A stretch of DNA of 64,000 nt, taken from the NCBI RefSeq assembly GCF_964340395.1, contig NC_135553.1:20039449-20103448 (forward strand), written 5' to 3'. A program made the position numbers and the translations under genes. The stretch's first letter is position 1, and each line of letters begins with the position of its first letter. Shown one piece after another: positions 12,546-25,199 of the stretch. The notes beneath the pieces were generated by a model that did not search any database, was not told where the DNA came from, and saw only the letters and a program-made list of their open reading frames with translations. Source of the stretch: Glandiceps talaboti (Eukaryota > Hemichordata > Enteropneusta > Spengelidae).

Positions 12546-15042
12546 CTGACAAAGCTTTTTCACAAAGAAAACAAAGAATTGCCCTAATGCTGTTATCAGT
12601 GCTTTCATCATGCCGTATCACTGGTACCGTCGTTATTTCCAAGAAACTCTGGAATCTTTTCAACCGTAGGAAAATTAAATACATTTTCTGTGATTTCAGC
12701 ACCTGCTATTTTTTTCAGTTTAACCGAATTTGGAATGACTTGCCAATACAGACGTTTTCACTGTTACCATAGAAACAATGTCGATTGACTAATTGCATAT
12801 ATTGTTATACTTTATGGTTGTTTTTGTTTGTATTGTTTTGATTAACAAAATTATTTAATTAATTAATTAATTAATTAATACACAAGTAAAGACGATACAA
12901 TACAGATAGAGTAATAAGAAATAAGACTGCAAAATGTTGACAAAGGAAAAGAAAAAAAAAGTGACACTGCTCAATACTGAATTAAACAATGCACAGGGAC
13001 ATCAGATAAAACCATTTTCTAAGGGTGACCATTTTCTTATAGATGCATTTCTATCTTAATTCTTGGTTTCTACAATTTGTTTATCAAAATGTTTCTGGCC
13101 TGTGTCACCTCAGATCTGAAGTTTCCGAACATTTGTACATGCTTTATTTCGAATGCATAAAGACAAAATAATTGATTTTATTTATCAGTAAAAAAACCAC
13201 ACTCTCATTTTTTATTTTGCTTTCAAATGCTAACCCCGAACTTTCTATGTATTGCTTATATCATAAGCGCCACCAACCTAAACATTTGCTGTCCATGCAT
13301 GTTTCATGTATGGGTAGCTACCCATAATGCAACTCGACAAAATGCACTCCAAAAAGTTACGGAAATAGTAATACAGTAGTCCATGTTGCTATTACTCCGT
13401 TTTCGATGTGGATTTTATCCAAAGAAACATTAATAATCTATATCTACATTGTACCGACAAAATAGAAATATTAGACAGATTTTTTTTTTAAAAATCAATG
13501 AAGAGAATAAATGGTATTGTGACGAAGTTCCCCGGCCCCAGGCTTCTATAATTTGATCCGAGCCAACTTTCAGACGACATTCCATCGCAGACATGCCGAC
13601 ATTCTATTCATCGTTAACGGAATGATCAATATCACATATCCACAGACGTTCATCATCATATGCACTTTTCGTAATCGGTGTTTTTATTTTACTGTAAAAA
13701 GAAACACGAGTTTTAGAACTATTCATTGATTCTGGAATTTCGCTTTATCACTGAGAACGGAACAAACATACACGGGCCGGTCGACAAAATCGTGTCAGTT
13801 CCTACCACGTCATGATTATTGAGTCAATCCATATATCCGATTTAATCTACAATTTCACAAAATGTGTCAGCATACATATATCGCCTTCGGGGGCATATAC
13901 TTACGACACGTTATCGGCCTGTCATTTATAACACCATTTCAATGTTTCCAATTTCATAGACAGTTCTGTACGGTCTGTTTTGAACATCTCTCTTTTCTTC
14001 TTTCGTGCTTCCCGCTCATCATCCTCCCCACCCCCATCTCCTCTTTTGAGTACGTTGTATCCAATTTCGAAAATTTGCCATCATTTCCCAAAAAAGAAAA
14101 GTTTATATGATGCTATATTTGTGTTCTATTTCGACAGTGAAATGTATAGATTATCTCCTTTCTAGACATCGACTGATATAATTCAAACTCATTCTATAAT
14201 CTAATGTATAGTACAATCGTTTTCTCTTTCTTCCATTATCCTTCCACGTCGTTCTTCGAATTCTTTCAAATCTTTTCATTTTAAAACTCATACTCCTCAA
14301 TGTCTACCTCATTTACAACAACCCCCACCCCACCCCCACCCCGGCCCAGAAACGTTTTAATTCTGCGAAATTGACATATTTCAGAAAGACTATCTCTGCG
14401 TATGGGAGCCGATCGAGTCCTAGCCTATATTGATTTCTATTAGATTCCGAATGAGAATTTTTAGTGACCACGGGCGCTCCGGTACGAGTGGTGATGTAAT
14501 ATGTATTCTGATCTTGTAATGGGGCACCCTAAGGCACTGCGGATTCGCGTCTTTTACCGTGTGTACATGTATGTGTAACATATCTCCCTCAACGTCCCTA
14601 GACGTTGAAGTCCGTTAGATACTGATCGCACGCCATGCCATCCATCAAAAGTCGTATCGCTACACACGCTTCAATTGTTCACCAGATGAATATTTCATGT
14701 TGTGAATAATTTATGGTTTGTTTTAAACCCTCATTATTATGCAAGAGGTACTTTGCCTTTATTTGTTATCTACACACGTCGCCGGCATGCGTCAGATAAT
14801 GCTTCATAACGTCAAATGATAAAGTCCAGATCTTCCATCATGGGTTTTTTGTCGGCGTCCCAAGTGGTTACATGTTGTCTTCGTGTGATGCAGTATCAGT
14901 TCATCGTAAATTAACGTATTCAATAATTCACTTCACCATGTCGTTTTTAGCTTTTGTTAAAATGTCGTTAAAAATCTCGAAGTATAAGTCCTTCAGATTC
15001 TCTATAAATCTTCAATGATAGTGTTCAGGGTTTCATTATATT
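12546..15042. other. Gene-free stretch with a small (TTAA)n tract
   Basis: (TTAA)n at 12851-12880. The rest is AT-rich with short chance frames; no supported gene. Confidence 0.5.
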
Positions 15043-15221
15043 CTAACAAACAAACAAACAAACATACAAACAAACAAACAAACAAACAAACAAAATAACA
15101 AACAAACAGAATGAAGACAGACAGAAGGACGGAACAACGGACGGACGGACAGACAGACAGACAGACAGACATACAGACAGACAGACAGACAGACAGACAC
15201 GGACGGATGGATGGACAGATA
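15043..15221. repeat. (AAAC)n followed by (CAGA)n array
   Basis: AAAC units to about 15109, then CAGA/CGGA/TGGA units. Confidence 0.9.
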
Positions 15222-15248
15222 AGTGTGGGGGTACGTATTATAATATAT

Positions 15249-15370
15249 GATGATCGCAATATGCGTGAAACTCCGAGTTACACCCAAGAAAGAGTTCCAG
15301 TACTACCAAAACTATTACGCTCTGCCACTGCGGTATAGAGCACTGTCTTAGCAGATTGATACTCACCGAG

Positions 15371-15403
<33 letters not shown>
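15249..15403 (+). repeat. (TA)n-tailed dispersed repeat, full copy
   Basis: Body 15249-15372 (gatgatcgcaatatgcgtga ... gcagattgatactcaccgag) then (TA)n to 15403. Nearly identical to 32795-32923. No clear polymerase III boxes and no coding capacity, so it may be a SINE or MITE of unknown class. Confidence 0.8.
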
Positions 15404-15406
<3 letters not shown>

Positions 15407-17320
15407 AAAGAAATACAATATATAAACAAAGAAGTAAAGAAGCGAAAACATGTTTTGTTCTGTCTCGACATTTGGCGTTAACCCAAATATTAATAAATTT
15501 AACACTAATGTAATGGAAAATGTAATAGTGACGAAGGTGTCTCGTCCAATGTAGCAGAATACGTCAACTGTCAATAGTATTGATAACTCACGGAACATCT
15601 TTACAATAACTATTACATATATACGAAACTCATCCACGACCTAAAGCGGGTGATTTTTTTAGACAAGCACTATTTTGCTTTTATTTGTTGCAGGCAGACC
15701 CTTTAATAATAGATTGTTGGTTTGCCGGAAGGTAACAAACGCCGTACTTTACGTAGCAGTATAAATCAACATTAATGCGTTGAACTAGGCTCTGCAATAA
15801 ATGGGGGATCTCGACAGGGTATTCTTATTACCTTTCAAGCCCTCTATTCATTGATCTATACGAACACCCTCTCAAGCTGCTCCTAAATCAACGCCCGTGA
15901 TGTCACGCGTCAGACAAAGTAATGCCATGCAATGATCAACGCCGCCAGACGCATACCAAATCACTCTTCATAGGTGACAAAACCGTATTTGAACTTTTTA
16001 CCTAAAGTGTCCCCGATCTCTTAGGCGTCTAGATTCTGACAACTCTCGACATCCATGTTGGCTTTCCAAAAAGTCGTTTCTGATAATCCAAATGACGGGG
16101 TTGAACAACCTGTAAAAGGAACGTTTGTTGCGCTTTGATATTACATGAATGAGGTGTGTGTGTATTGTGAACAGTTAAACGTACGGTCAATTTCAAGATG
16201 CCGTGCAGCGTGTCTTTTTGATACAACCACCCAGAAACCAACAAGAAATTCTATATGCCAAACATCAATAGCAAGATCACACTGTTTGCTACATTTAGTC
16301 TAAATGAAATAAACCATTGAAATGAAGACATATTTGGGCGCCAATGTTTTTCTTAGTGTCTTACTCCCGATGAAGGGTGCGTGAAATGCCCTTTGCGGTG
16401 TTCATTTGATGTCTGTATGTGTATATGGTGGCATGTGTAGTTCATTTCACTTAGACAAAATGTAGCAAGAAACTGTACTCACTCAATCTTGCTATCTATA
16501 AAGTGTAGTATGTCCAGTTTCTTATTGGTTTCAAACAGAAAAGCTGCATGGTATTGTAAAATTGACTGTAACAGCTCTGTGTGACGATAGCTTTTACTTT
16601 AGGGAGCGTGCAGAGTTACACCGCGCCATCACACTGTTCTGTCGGACGACTGTCGTCAGAAACTTAGTCCAGGATTCAAAATACACTTCACTACATGTCG
16701 GCGCAAAAACAAGTTACCCTTTTCATCCGTATGTAAGTTACATGTAGCAGTAAAAACCACGCACACCAAATCATCAATAAATTGGATTTCCACTGTATAT
16801 ATAAATCAGAATTAGCACAAACGAGACTCTGGAGATAAACTACATAAATTCAAAGAAAACTTACCAATCAGTGAACTCTGACAAAACCCCCACACACGTC
16901 CCTAACTTAGGCTAATATTGTGAAGGCAAACTACGTATATTGTGTAATAGATGGCTGGCTAGACAACTCGGCATGCGATTTAATTGCTATACACGAGATA
17001 GAGACACCACGCGATTTGGTGCGTCAAGTGTACGTAATATTTGTAATTGTAAACACGTCACCATATTGCCATTGGTATTCAAACACTGTTGTTGTGGCTG
17101 TCTATCAAAATCGTATTGTATCAACGTCATTAGCGAAGTGAACTCTGACCTACTTTTAATAGAACCCCCCCCCCCCCCCAGAAATACCAACTTTTTCATT
17201 ACAATTCTGTGTAACGTACGATCTATTTATATACTCCAAACGGGCTGGGCAGATGTTTATTTAGTCCTCACATTTAGTGTAATTTTTTTTTTTAAAACCT
17301 GCACGTCGTTGTGATAAACT
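15404..17320. other. Mostly gene-free stretch
   Basis: Holds the tentative exon at 16603 and a poly-C run near 17166; otherwise nothing recognised. Confidence 0.45.
16603..16732 (+). other. Candidate internal exon, product unknown
   Basis: Flanked by a pyrimidine-rich acceptor (agcttttactttag) and a good donor (CCGTAT|GTAAGT). The 130-nt interval is open in one frame (ERAELHRAITLF...), ending in phase 0. No partner exon is identified, and its phase does not fit the candidate exon at 18998. Confidence 0.22.
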
Positions 17321-17902
17321 GGTATACTACAACAAACATGTATTATACTACAATATACATGTACTATACTGTACTATACGGTACTATAAGGTACTGTACT
17401 GTACTGTGCTGTACTGTACTGTACTGTACTGTACTGTACTGTACTACATTACATTGCAATATACCTGTACTGTACTGTACTGTACTACATTACATTGCAA
17501 TATACCTGTACTGTACTGTACTGTACTGTACTGTACAGTACTGTACTACACTACATTGCACTACAATATACCTGTACTGTACTGTACTCTACACTACACT
17601 ACACTACACTACACTACACTACACTACACTACATTACACTACACTACACTACTGTAACACTACACTACAACTGTTCAATACTGTACTACACTACACTACA
17701 CTATAACTACTCTGCTCTGCTCTGCTCTACTCTACTGTACTCTATCTATTCTACTACACTGTTCCATATTATACTATACTACACTATATACTATACTATA
17801 CTATACTATACATGTACTATACTATACTATACTATACTATACTATACTATACTATACTATACTATACTATACTATACTATACTATACTATACTATACTAT
17901 AC
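17321..17902. repeat. Compound pentanucleotide array
   Basis: TACTG units, then ACTAC, a TCTGC patch, then TATAC units. Nearly 580 bp with stepwise unit changes. Frames of 130-180 codons here are artefacts. Confidence 0.95.
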
Positions 17903-18595
17903 AGAAAAACATTTTTCAATATACAGACTACCTGGCAGTTTAACTGTCACTTTTTTCTTAAAACGTTTGTTCTATTCGGCAATTTAAAGCCAATCTACAT
18001 GAGATTGACTGTTGCGTTACGGTACATCAGTTGTACAGAATAGATCTGTCGAGATTAAACTTTAATTTGACGTATATTGAACAAGACTAAACATGTAATG
18101 ATAACATTGAAATAAATATATTTTTGTTAAAGTCTGTTCGACAAGTTTGGATCATTCACAGAGTTGTCAAAGTTCACCAAAATGACTGCACTAATTAATA
18201 ATTACAGTATACTAAATTCAATTCCATGTCGGCAATCAGATTCAATTTAATTTCAAGTCGGCAATTTCTACAGTCTGTCTGTGAATCTTGTTCTGATTAT
18301 CGTTTTCCAATATTTTTTTTGCAAAAAGGGGTAATGTTCAAAGAAAGGTACATACATATAGAACGATGCTGACCTGCAACCACCTAACTTATATTCACAT
18401 GCATATCTGCTGATTCAGGAATCGTGACCTTCAGCAGGGTTCTATTCCCTCCTGGCTTAATATCAAATTTTGAATCTAATTCAAGGCTTTTCCATTAAGC
18501 CTGACTTGCACAATATGTAGTCCTTCACTTAATTCGGTGACGTCTCGATCGACACGCCACTTTCATTTTTTGATGTATCTTAAAATCTTACTGTA
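17903..18595. other. Gene-free stretch
   Basis: Nothing recognised. Confidence 0.5.
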
Positions 18596-18861
18596 AAGTG
18601 AGTGAGTGAGTGAGTGAGTGAGTGCGTGCGTGCGTGCGTGCGTGCGTGCGTGGGTGGGTGGGTGGGTGGGTGGGTGAGTGAGTGAGTGAGTGAGTGAGTG
18701 AGTGAGTGAGTGAGTGCGTGCGTGAGGGAGGGAGGGAGGGAGGGAGGGTGGGTGGGTGGATTTGGTGAGTGTAGGAGGTATGGAGGGGCCATGGGTGAGT
18801 GAGCTTGAATGCGTGCGTGCGTGCGTGCGTGCGTGTGTGTGTGTGTGTGTGTGCGCGCGCG
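18596..18861. repeat. Compound GTGA/GTGC/GTGG/GAGG array
   Basis: Tetranucleotide blocks that switch unit by one base (GTGA, GTGC, GTGG, GTGA, GTGC, GAGG, GTGG), ending in (GT)n(GC)n. Strongly G-rich + strand. Confidence 0.95.
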
Positions 18862-18997
18862 TCACTGTGTGTTTGTTATTACAAGTTGCTTTTCAAGTTA
18901 CTGTATATATACCGACATGCCACATAGTGTGCTTTTAATACGAATTCACAAGCTAAGTTAAATGTTGACGGTAATGGTCATCATTTTTGTTTTTCAG

Positions 18998-19230
18998 ACA
19001 TCGGACTACTTTCTGGTCGGCATGTAAAAGTGAATCCCCAAGAGAATAGAAGACGCCTATGTATCTACAGTAGACGTTTACACTCTTCAAGTCGCCGCAT
19101 TGTGACATCGACAGTTCTATTTTCCATTAACGGCCATCACCACAAACTGTCAGAGCTAGAGTCCTCGGAGTCATGCGTGGAATGTGAAGTCGCAATAGAA
19201 CAGTTGCATGATGACGGAATGAATGCCTGA
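18998..19230 (+). other. Candidate terminal coding exon of an unseen upstream gene
   Basis: A strong acceptor (catttttgtttttcag, AG 18996-18997) is followed by a frame open for about 77 codons to TGA at 19228-19230. The deduced end is basic and Ser/Arg-rich, then acidic (SELESSESCVECEVAIEQL). It needs one base from the previous exon. AATAAA at 19400 could end the transcript before gene A. No upstream exon of matching phase was found and the product is not recognised. A chance open frame is the main alternative. Confidence 0.3.
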
Positions 19231-19497
19231 AGCTAGCTTCACCAACATTGGTGTTATGATAAAAAAGCTAGACAGTACTGGCAACAAGCAAACGGGACAA
19301 ACTTAAAAACAAACATGGGTTCTAGTTTGATCTTTTAATCATTTCATTTAGTGATATACGATCATACATATCACATTGTCCCGAAGATTTCACCCTGAGA
19401 ATAAAATGTCTTGGGATTATTAATAAACAGTTCGGATGAATCGTGTGAGTTGAACGTTTCCTTGGATCATAACGTGAATTTTTAATTTCACCGCCAC

Positions 19498-19499
19498 AG
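19498..19499 (+). other. Candidate 3' splice site in the 5' leader of gene A
   Basis: Pyrimidine-rich tttttaatttcaccgccacag lies 44 nt before the ATG, paralleling the acceptor 9 nt before the ATG of gene D. No matching leader exon was identified. Confidence 0.35.
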
Positions 19500-19508
19500 T
19501 AGGTATAT

Positions 19509-19535
19509 ATGTTTGCCTTCCCAAGTCTGCTATGA
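19509..19535 (+). promoter_or_regulatory. Upstream ORF in the gene A leader
   Basis: ATG followed by eight codons in total and a TGA at 19533-19535, ending 7 nt before the gene A ATG. If in the mature leader it would limit initiation or require reinitiation at gene A. Confidence 0.35.
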
Positions 19536-19542
19536 CAACATT

Positions 19543-19833
19543 ATGCAAGCGAAGCAACTTGGCACCATAGTCCGATGGGCTTGGAGTCTCTCGTCCCTTT
19601 CAATCATTTTTGCGGTGTCTCTCCTTGCCGTTGGAGCCACGATCGATGACAAGAAAACTATGTACTCGGGATACGCATGCCTCGGGATGTTTGGCGTATC
19701 CGTCATCGTTGCCTCGGTTACCACAGTAATGCAAGCTAAGCAGATGGACGAGAACCAACTACAGCAACAAGCCGCTACATTAGAACATGCGTATAGACAC
19801 GGCAAAAAGGTCGAGGTCACCGATATACATTAA
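19543..19833 (+). CDS. Gene A: small two-pass membrane protein, tandem family member
   Basis: 96 aa. Seen: short basic N-terminus, TM1 about residues 13-34, a polar loop with D35-D36-K37-K38, TM2 about 41-63 containing GYxxxxMFGV, then a 33-residue polar tail rich in Gln and Leu (DENQLQQQ, 69-76) that could form a short helix. The start is the first in-frame ATG; the frame is open further upstream but only from a TTG, and a candidate splice acceptor (AG at 19498-19499) lies just 5'. The whole hydrophobic core and the NQL..Q..TL tail motif align without gaps to gene B (offset of two residues), which argues strongly for real coding sequence. Codon third positions are GC-richer than the flanks. 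Both predicted ends are cytoplasmic by charge. No named family is recognised; a membrane adaptor or regulatory micro-protein is conjecture. AATAAA follows at 19978. Confidence 0.8.
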   Translation: MQAKQLGTIVRWAWSLSSLSIIFAVSLLAVGATIDDKKTMYSGYACLGMFGVSVIVASVTTVMQAKQMDENQLQQQAATLEHAYRHGKKVEVTDIH

Positions 19834-22754
19834 AAAACAAACAAACAAACAAACAAACAATTTAATAACAAAATGATTCAGATACATACGTTTCTTATAT
19901 GACGTGTATCATCAGTTTCATATCGTGTACACTTCACAATATATTAAATAATCACTGTTCATCAAAATAATATCCCAAATAAATATAAATTATCAACAAA
20001 TATTTTTTTTGCAGCACTTAAGGATTTTAAAATTTTGATATTTAAAAAAAATGAAATGGAAAAGACAACTCCCTTTTGATCAAGAAGTTGCCAATATGAC
20101 TATACACGTCTTCATTTCGTCCCACAATAATTAGTCACATTGTGACTTTTTTTTAGATATTCGCTTGAACACTTTTTCTTGATATTTCGCTCACCTTCAT
20201 TGGTTATATATACAGATATGACACTTTTTTAGAAAGTTGTTTTCGGCATTCAGGTCAAGTGTAGTGCGACACTAAATAATTGATAAGGGTGTAAAAGAAA
20301 ATACTTTGTTTTCAGGTACAGTATGATAGACAGGTATATGACATCTACCACTGACTCGGAACACTGTTAACTGAGATTGGAGACGAGTTTGATTCATCAA
20401 AACATATATACTCAGTTTGATGACACGGAAAACTGTTTTCCTTCGATGTTTAACGATCGATCATGTTTCTCTTTTTGAAGAAAGAGGGAGTTTATGAATA
20501 TGATTGTGAACATTGTCTAAGGAGATGGACTATGAGAGTTGACGCTGTTAACGTTGTATCGATCCGTTTTGTGTGTACTTGATTTAACTCGTAAACTTCT
20601 ATAAACTGTTCTTCGCCAAGCACCGCAAATTAAAAAGCGCTGTTTGTAGTAGCCTAAGTAGGTATAGTACTTGGCGAGGAGCTTGTATCAGTGAAATAAA
20701 AGAAGGGCTACTATATTTGTGAAATCGTGATAGACATACGCATGCGCGAAATCCTCTCACCTGCTTAATCTGTTCAACTCTCAAATATCATCTTTGCATG
20801 TATGTCTTGATTTCCGATATCAACGTGTCTCGATTTCATCAAAAGATAAACACGCCAATTTATAATGGTATAAAAATGGTATTTACTAATAGTGATCACT
20901 CACAAGACCAAATATTGAAATTACAAAACAAGTCTTCAAGTTTCAATATGTACTGAGTTTGTTGTTAATGCTACTGGTATTAGTATTGACCCAGTGCATT
21001 TTTTTTCTATGTATGTATATGTAGCAGGAAAAAATCAACAACTTTAATAAGATGTTATAACTTATAACACAATATAGTACAGTATCATGGTGATGACATA
21101 CTTTTTTTCTCAAAACTGTGATAAAAGTGCATTGTAGTTATGATATTATGTCAACATCTGCTCGACATCTTGGTTTTTAGATATTATGTAAATCTAATAA
21201 AATATGCATGTATTAGTACCGTATTTTAGTTTGTGTCAATTTCTGTGATGAATAATGTATTCTTAATTATTTCACTACCCATCATGATCTTTAGAAGTAC
21301 CGAGTGTCCGTTTGTCACAAGGCCGTTTTGTAGTGACTTGAAGCTTAATTATAGTATACTCGGAATAGTTGGAGGCGTAAAAAAATTCTAAAAGGTCTAC
21401 TTAATCTCTCTACTTGGCCAAATAAAATAGTGTGTTCCTGATAACCGGACCTACCCTGGTTTAAGCTCCCGACCCTAAAACATTGTTTTTGCATCCAAAA
21501 AGTTAAAATGGTAACAATTTACTTCTATTCCATGTACACCTTTATGTCTTTGCCTTATCTGTGGTCACTTTTTTTAAAAATCTGTTTCCAGAGAGAAAGC
21601 GGATCTTTTTAGACTATAACAGAACAGTCTATTTACTTCTTTTACATCTCATCAAACTCTCACGGAAGTAATGCGACCGATGAGTATCTTATCTTGGGGT
21701 CGAAGTAATTAATTAAAAAAAAAAACAATCTCGACCTACATGTACCTACCCTATTTTCTGAAGCCATGTTATCGAAAACAAACACTTTTTTAAAAATATA
21801 ATTACCTTAGGTACATTTGTATATCATCAATGAAATTGATGTGTAATGCCTCATTTCAGGTTGAAATGTTCTGTACTGATGCATTACACAGACTAGTCTC
21901 AGTCTTTTGCACCGATAATACCCTAGCCTGCTGGTGGCTTGCTTTCAAATAATATCATGTGAGTCCAAGTGACAGTTGGATTTTGAAAAAAAATAGAAAC
22001 TTCACTTTGAATTCCCATTTGCAGTCACGAGGTGTAATGTGACTTCATGATCAGTGCATGAATATACTTGGCTATTTGTAGTAGCTTGGGACCTGTTTGG
22101 ATTGTGCAGTTTTTGTCTATTTTGACTTCGTTAATTACAATTTATTGGTGATACAACCGACACATAAAATGAATAATGGAACGCGTGTCAATTTACATTG
22201 AAGCCAAACAAAATTGGCTGATGCACTGGGCATTTGGTAATAGGAGAGGCAACCCACGACGAATGCACGTGACACTTCGGAGCTCATTGACATTGGGCTA
22301 AAACTATAGATTTGATGGTAACTTGCAATTCAGAAAACGTACACGTATAAAGGTCTAAAAGAGGGAGAAAAGGGACCTTGAACAGTCTTTAAATTTCTCT
22401 CTGGCCTTTAGGCTAATTTAAAAAATAGTAATTTGAAATTCATAAAAGGACTTTCAGGTTGAAATGTTCTGTACTGACAATGTCAAACGTGTCTTCACGT
22501 TTCACAAACGTGTCTTCACGAACAATAGGAACAAAATAGTCTCGTGTTAAAAACAATGAGGATTCTTTCGCCTTGTAATTGGTCATATGCCAACCGCAAT
22601 GCGTAAATGTAGACATTCTTTGTTTAATAGGTCTCTGCGGGTTTAAGAAAATGTGTATTACAATGTATGTTGCAACGGTTCAAATGGTTATTGTGTTCAG
22701 TTTACTCAAAATAAATTGCCACAATAACATTTGTACGTACACTTATAACAATTC
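19834..22754. other. Gene-free stretch after gene A
   Basis: (AAAC)n at about 19836-19860 and AATAAA at 19978 mark the gene A 3' region. A 26-bp direct repeat lies at 21854 and 22452. Otherwise nothing recognised. Confidence 0.5.
21854..22477 (+). repeat. Pair of identical 26-bp direct repeats
   Basis: Bases 21854-21879 and 22452-22477 are identical (tttcaggttgaaatgttctg...). The first is flanked by gtgtaatgc / gcattacac inverted ends. Confidence 0.7.
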
Positions 22755-23092
22755 ATTTCTCTACGTACATACGTACGTATGTACGTATGTATGTAGGCAG
22801 AGCGGTTAGCTCGTACGCCTCTTACCTCTGCAGCCTGGGTTCGAACCCGCCTGGTATCGGCTGGGTTTGATTAAATTTACCACGTTGTAAGTAAGAAGAG
22901 TGTCGTTCAGTTTGACTCTACCGAACAACGCATGTTTTCCCCGGGTACTCCAGTTTCCTCCTACATTAGCACTGAACTTTCCTCCAGTTATTGGATGGTT
23001 AATAAAAATAAAATAAATAAATAAAGTATGTATGTATGGATGTATGGATGTATGGATCTATGGATGGATAGATGGACGGACGGACGTAAATA
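22755..23092. repeat. GTAC/GTAT microsatellite interrupted by a SINE
   Basis: GTAC/GTAT units at 22755-22796 resume as GTAT/GGAT at 23028-23092, on either side of the SINE. Confidence 0.85.
22796..23027 (+). mobile_element. tRNA-headed SINE inserted in a GTAT array
   Basis: The head ggcagagcggttagctcg resembles a tRNA 5' half, and tgggttcgaacccgcctgg holds a perfect B box (GGTTCGAACCC). The body contains ccccgggtactccagtttcc, similar to a motif widespread in animal SINEs. The tail is (AATAAA)-like, then the GTAT target resumes, giving a probable target duplication. Subfamily not established. The head cannot fold as a normal complete tRNA, so it is not called a tRNA gene. Confidence 0.75.
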
Positions 23093-23914
23093 AATGAATG
23101 TATACGTCTATCTGTCAGTATGTCTGTCTACTATACGCTCTGTCTGTCTGTCCGTCTGTCTGTTGTACATTCACATATCAGTACGTGTTTATGCTTGTTT
23201 TATTTGTTGTTTTAATTACAATATATAGACCAATAAGACCATTTTTGGGATTAACATTCTGTTTACAATCAAACTTTACAAGCATGGATAATTACATGCT
23301 TTTCAAAATAACGTCCACATTTAACAAGTTGTGCAACACAATTAGATGAATTATGTAGAAGTGGTGTCATTGTACACGCTCTGTTTTCTTTTCAAGCGAA
23401 CACGTAGATAACTGAATTTTATCTCATTTCAGGAATATAAGTAAATATCACTAAAATCGACCTTGCATTAGTCTCTAGAGATATTTCCGTGACATTATAA
23501 TTTATGATTAGTGTTTTAATATTGATTATTAAAACATGACCCATTTTGCATAATGATCTTAATTATGTAAACCGTCAATACAAAACTCAATTGTGTTAGT
23601 TTTACCTTGTATTCTGTGAATTTATCGTCAAGTCTATTTCACGTTTATTGTTTCTCAATAGCTCTCATGAAGAGATGTTGAAGTCGATAGGATTCCTTCA
23701 TATTTGTTTCTAGGTAATTTAGTATGATGAGTGTGTTCTGTTTTAATTCACCTTTTTACGAGATACAGAAGTGAGAGGGCTGAATACAGCGTGTATGGGT
23801 GAATACTATACTACGACGTCTAGTCCCATGTACGAACGGAAATAAAAATAGAATTCTCCTAACAAGAGAACGCACTACTTTATGTTAAAAGTCTATCTGT
23901 CTCTGTCTCTCCTC
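23093..23914. other. Gene-free stretch
   Basis: A short CTGT-rich patch at 23108-23165; otherwise nothing recognised. Confidence 0.5.
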
Positions 23915-24037
23915 ATACATACATACATGCATACATAAATACACACACACGCACGCACGCACGCACACACACACATACATACATACATACATACATACAT
24001 ACATACATACATACATACATACATACATACATACATA
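23915..24037. repeat. (CATA)n and (CACG)n array
   Basis: CATA units around a CACACG patch. Confidence 0.9.
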
Positions 24038-24487
24038 AACACATATCCCTAAGGGGCTTATTATTAGTCAAGCCTTCTTATAAAATGTATCGTTCGTACT
24101 TCTGCAATAATTGATGAGGAAGAAAGCAGGAAACGTTACATGTACTTTGAATATATTATGGAAATAACAATGGAGGAAATTATGGTCTCATCATAAATAT
24201 TGATTTGGAAATAACAAGTGCTAATGGTGTTGGAAGTGGTTTCTGTCTGAAAAACAAGAAAGTAGGGGATGGGATGGAAAATATTGTTCCTTTTTCAATT
24301 ACAGAGGAAAATGAACTAATCTATTTATCGGAATTATGTAATTATGTTTCATAACCATGTATGTTAAACTTGTTTATTGAATTGTGATGTTTTTTATGTT
24401 TTCATCAATATCAAAGAAATGTTTGCATTTGCATAGTCAATTATACCTCTTTCCAGCCAATTATTTTCTTATATTTTCTCGTTTTTC

Positions 24488-24524
<37 letters not shown>

Positions 24525-25165
24525 GGAGGAGGAGGAGGAGGAGGAGGAGGTGGAGGAGGAGGAAGAGGATAGTTACATACATACATACACACATGCATGC
24601 ACACATACATACATACATACATACATACATACATACATACATACATACATACATACATACATACATACATACATACATGGTACACATACATACATACATA
24701 CATACATACATACATACATACATACATACATACATACATACATACATACATACATACATGCATGCATGCATGCATACATACATACATACATACATACATA
24801 CATAAATACGTACATACATACATACATACATACATACATACATACATACATACATACATACATAAATACGTACATACATACATACATACATACATACATA
24901 CATGCATACATCCATCCATACATACATACATACATGTACATACATACATACATACATACATACATACATACATACATACATCCATACATACATACATACA
25001 TACATACATGTACATACATACATACATACATACATACATACATACATACATACATACATACATAAATACGTACATAAATACGTACATACATACATACATA
25101 CATACATACATGCATACATACATACATACATACATACATACATACATACATACATACACTACCAC

Positions 25166-25198
<33 letters not shown>

Positions 25199-25199
25199 A
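24488..25199. repeat. ATAC megasatellite framed by inverted trinucleotide repeats
   Basis: (ATG)n 24488-24523, (AGG)n to about 24570, about 590 bp of ATAC units with sparse GCAT, CCAT and AATACG variants, then (CAT)n 25167-25198. Frames up to 266 codons here are not genes. Confidence 0.95.

Noticed and set aside
17311-18043. 130-182 codon Cys/Thr/Tyr-rich frames
   Set aside because: Pentanucleotide array translation.
22796-22870. tRNA gene
   Set aside because: The head has a B box but lacks a complete cloverleaf and continues into a SINE body and A-rich tail.
24488-25199. CRISPR-like or minisatellite array
   Set aside because: The regular spacing is pure tetranucleotide repetition without repeat-spacer structure, in a eukaryotic genome.
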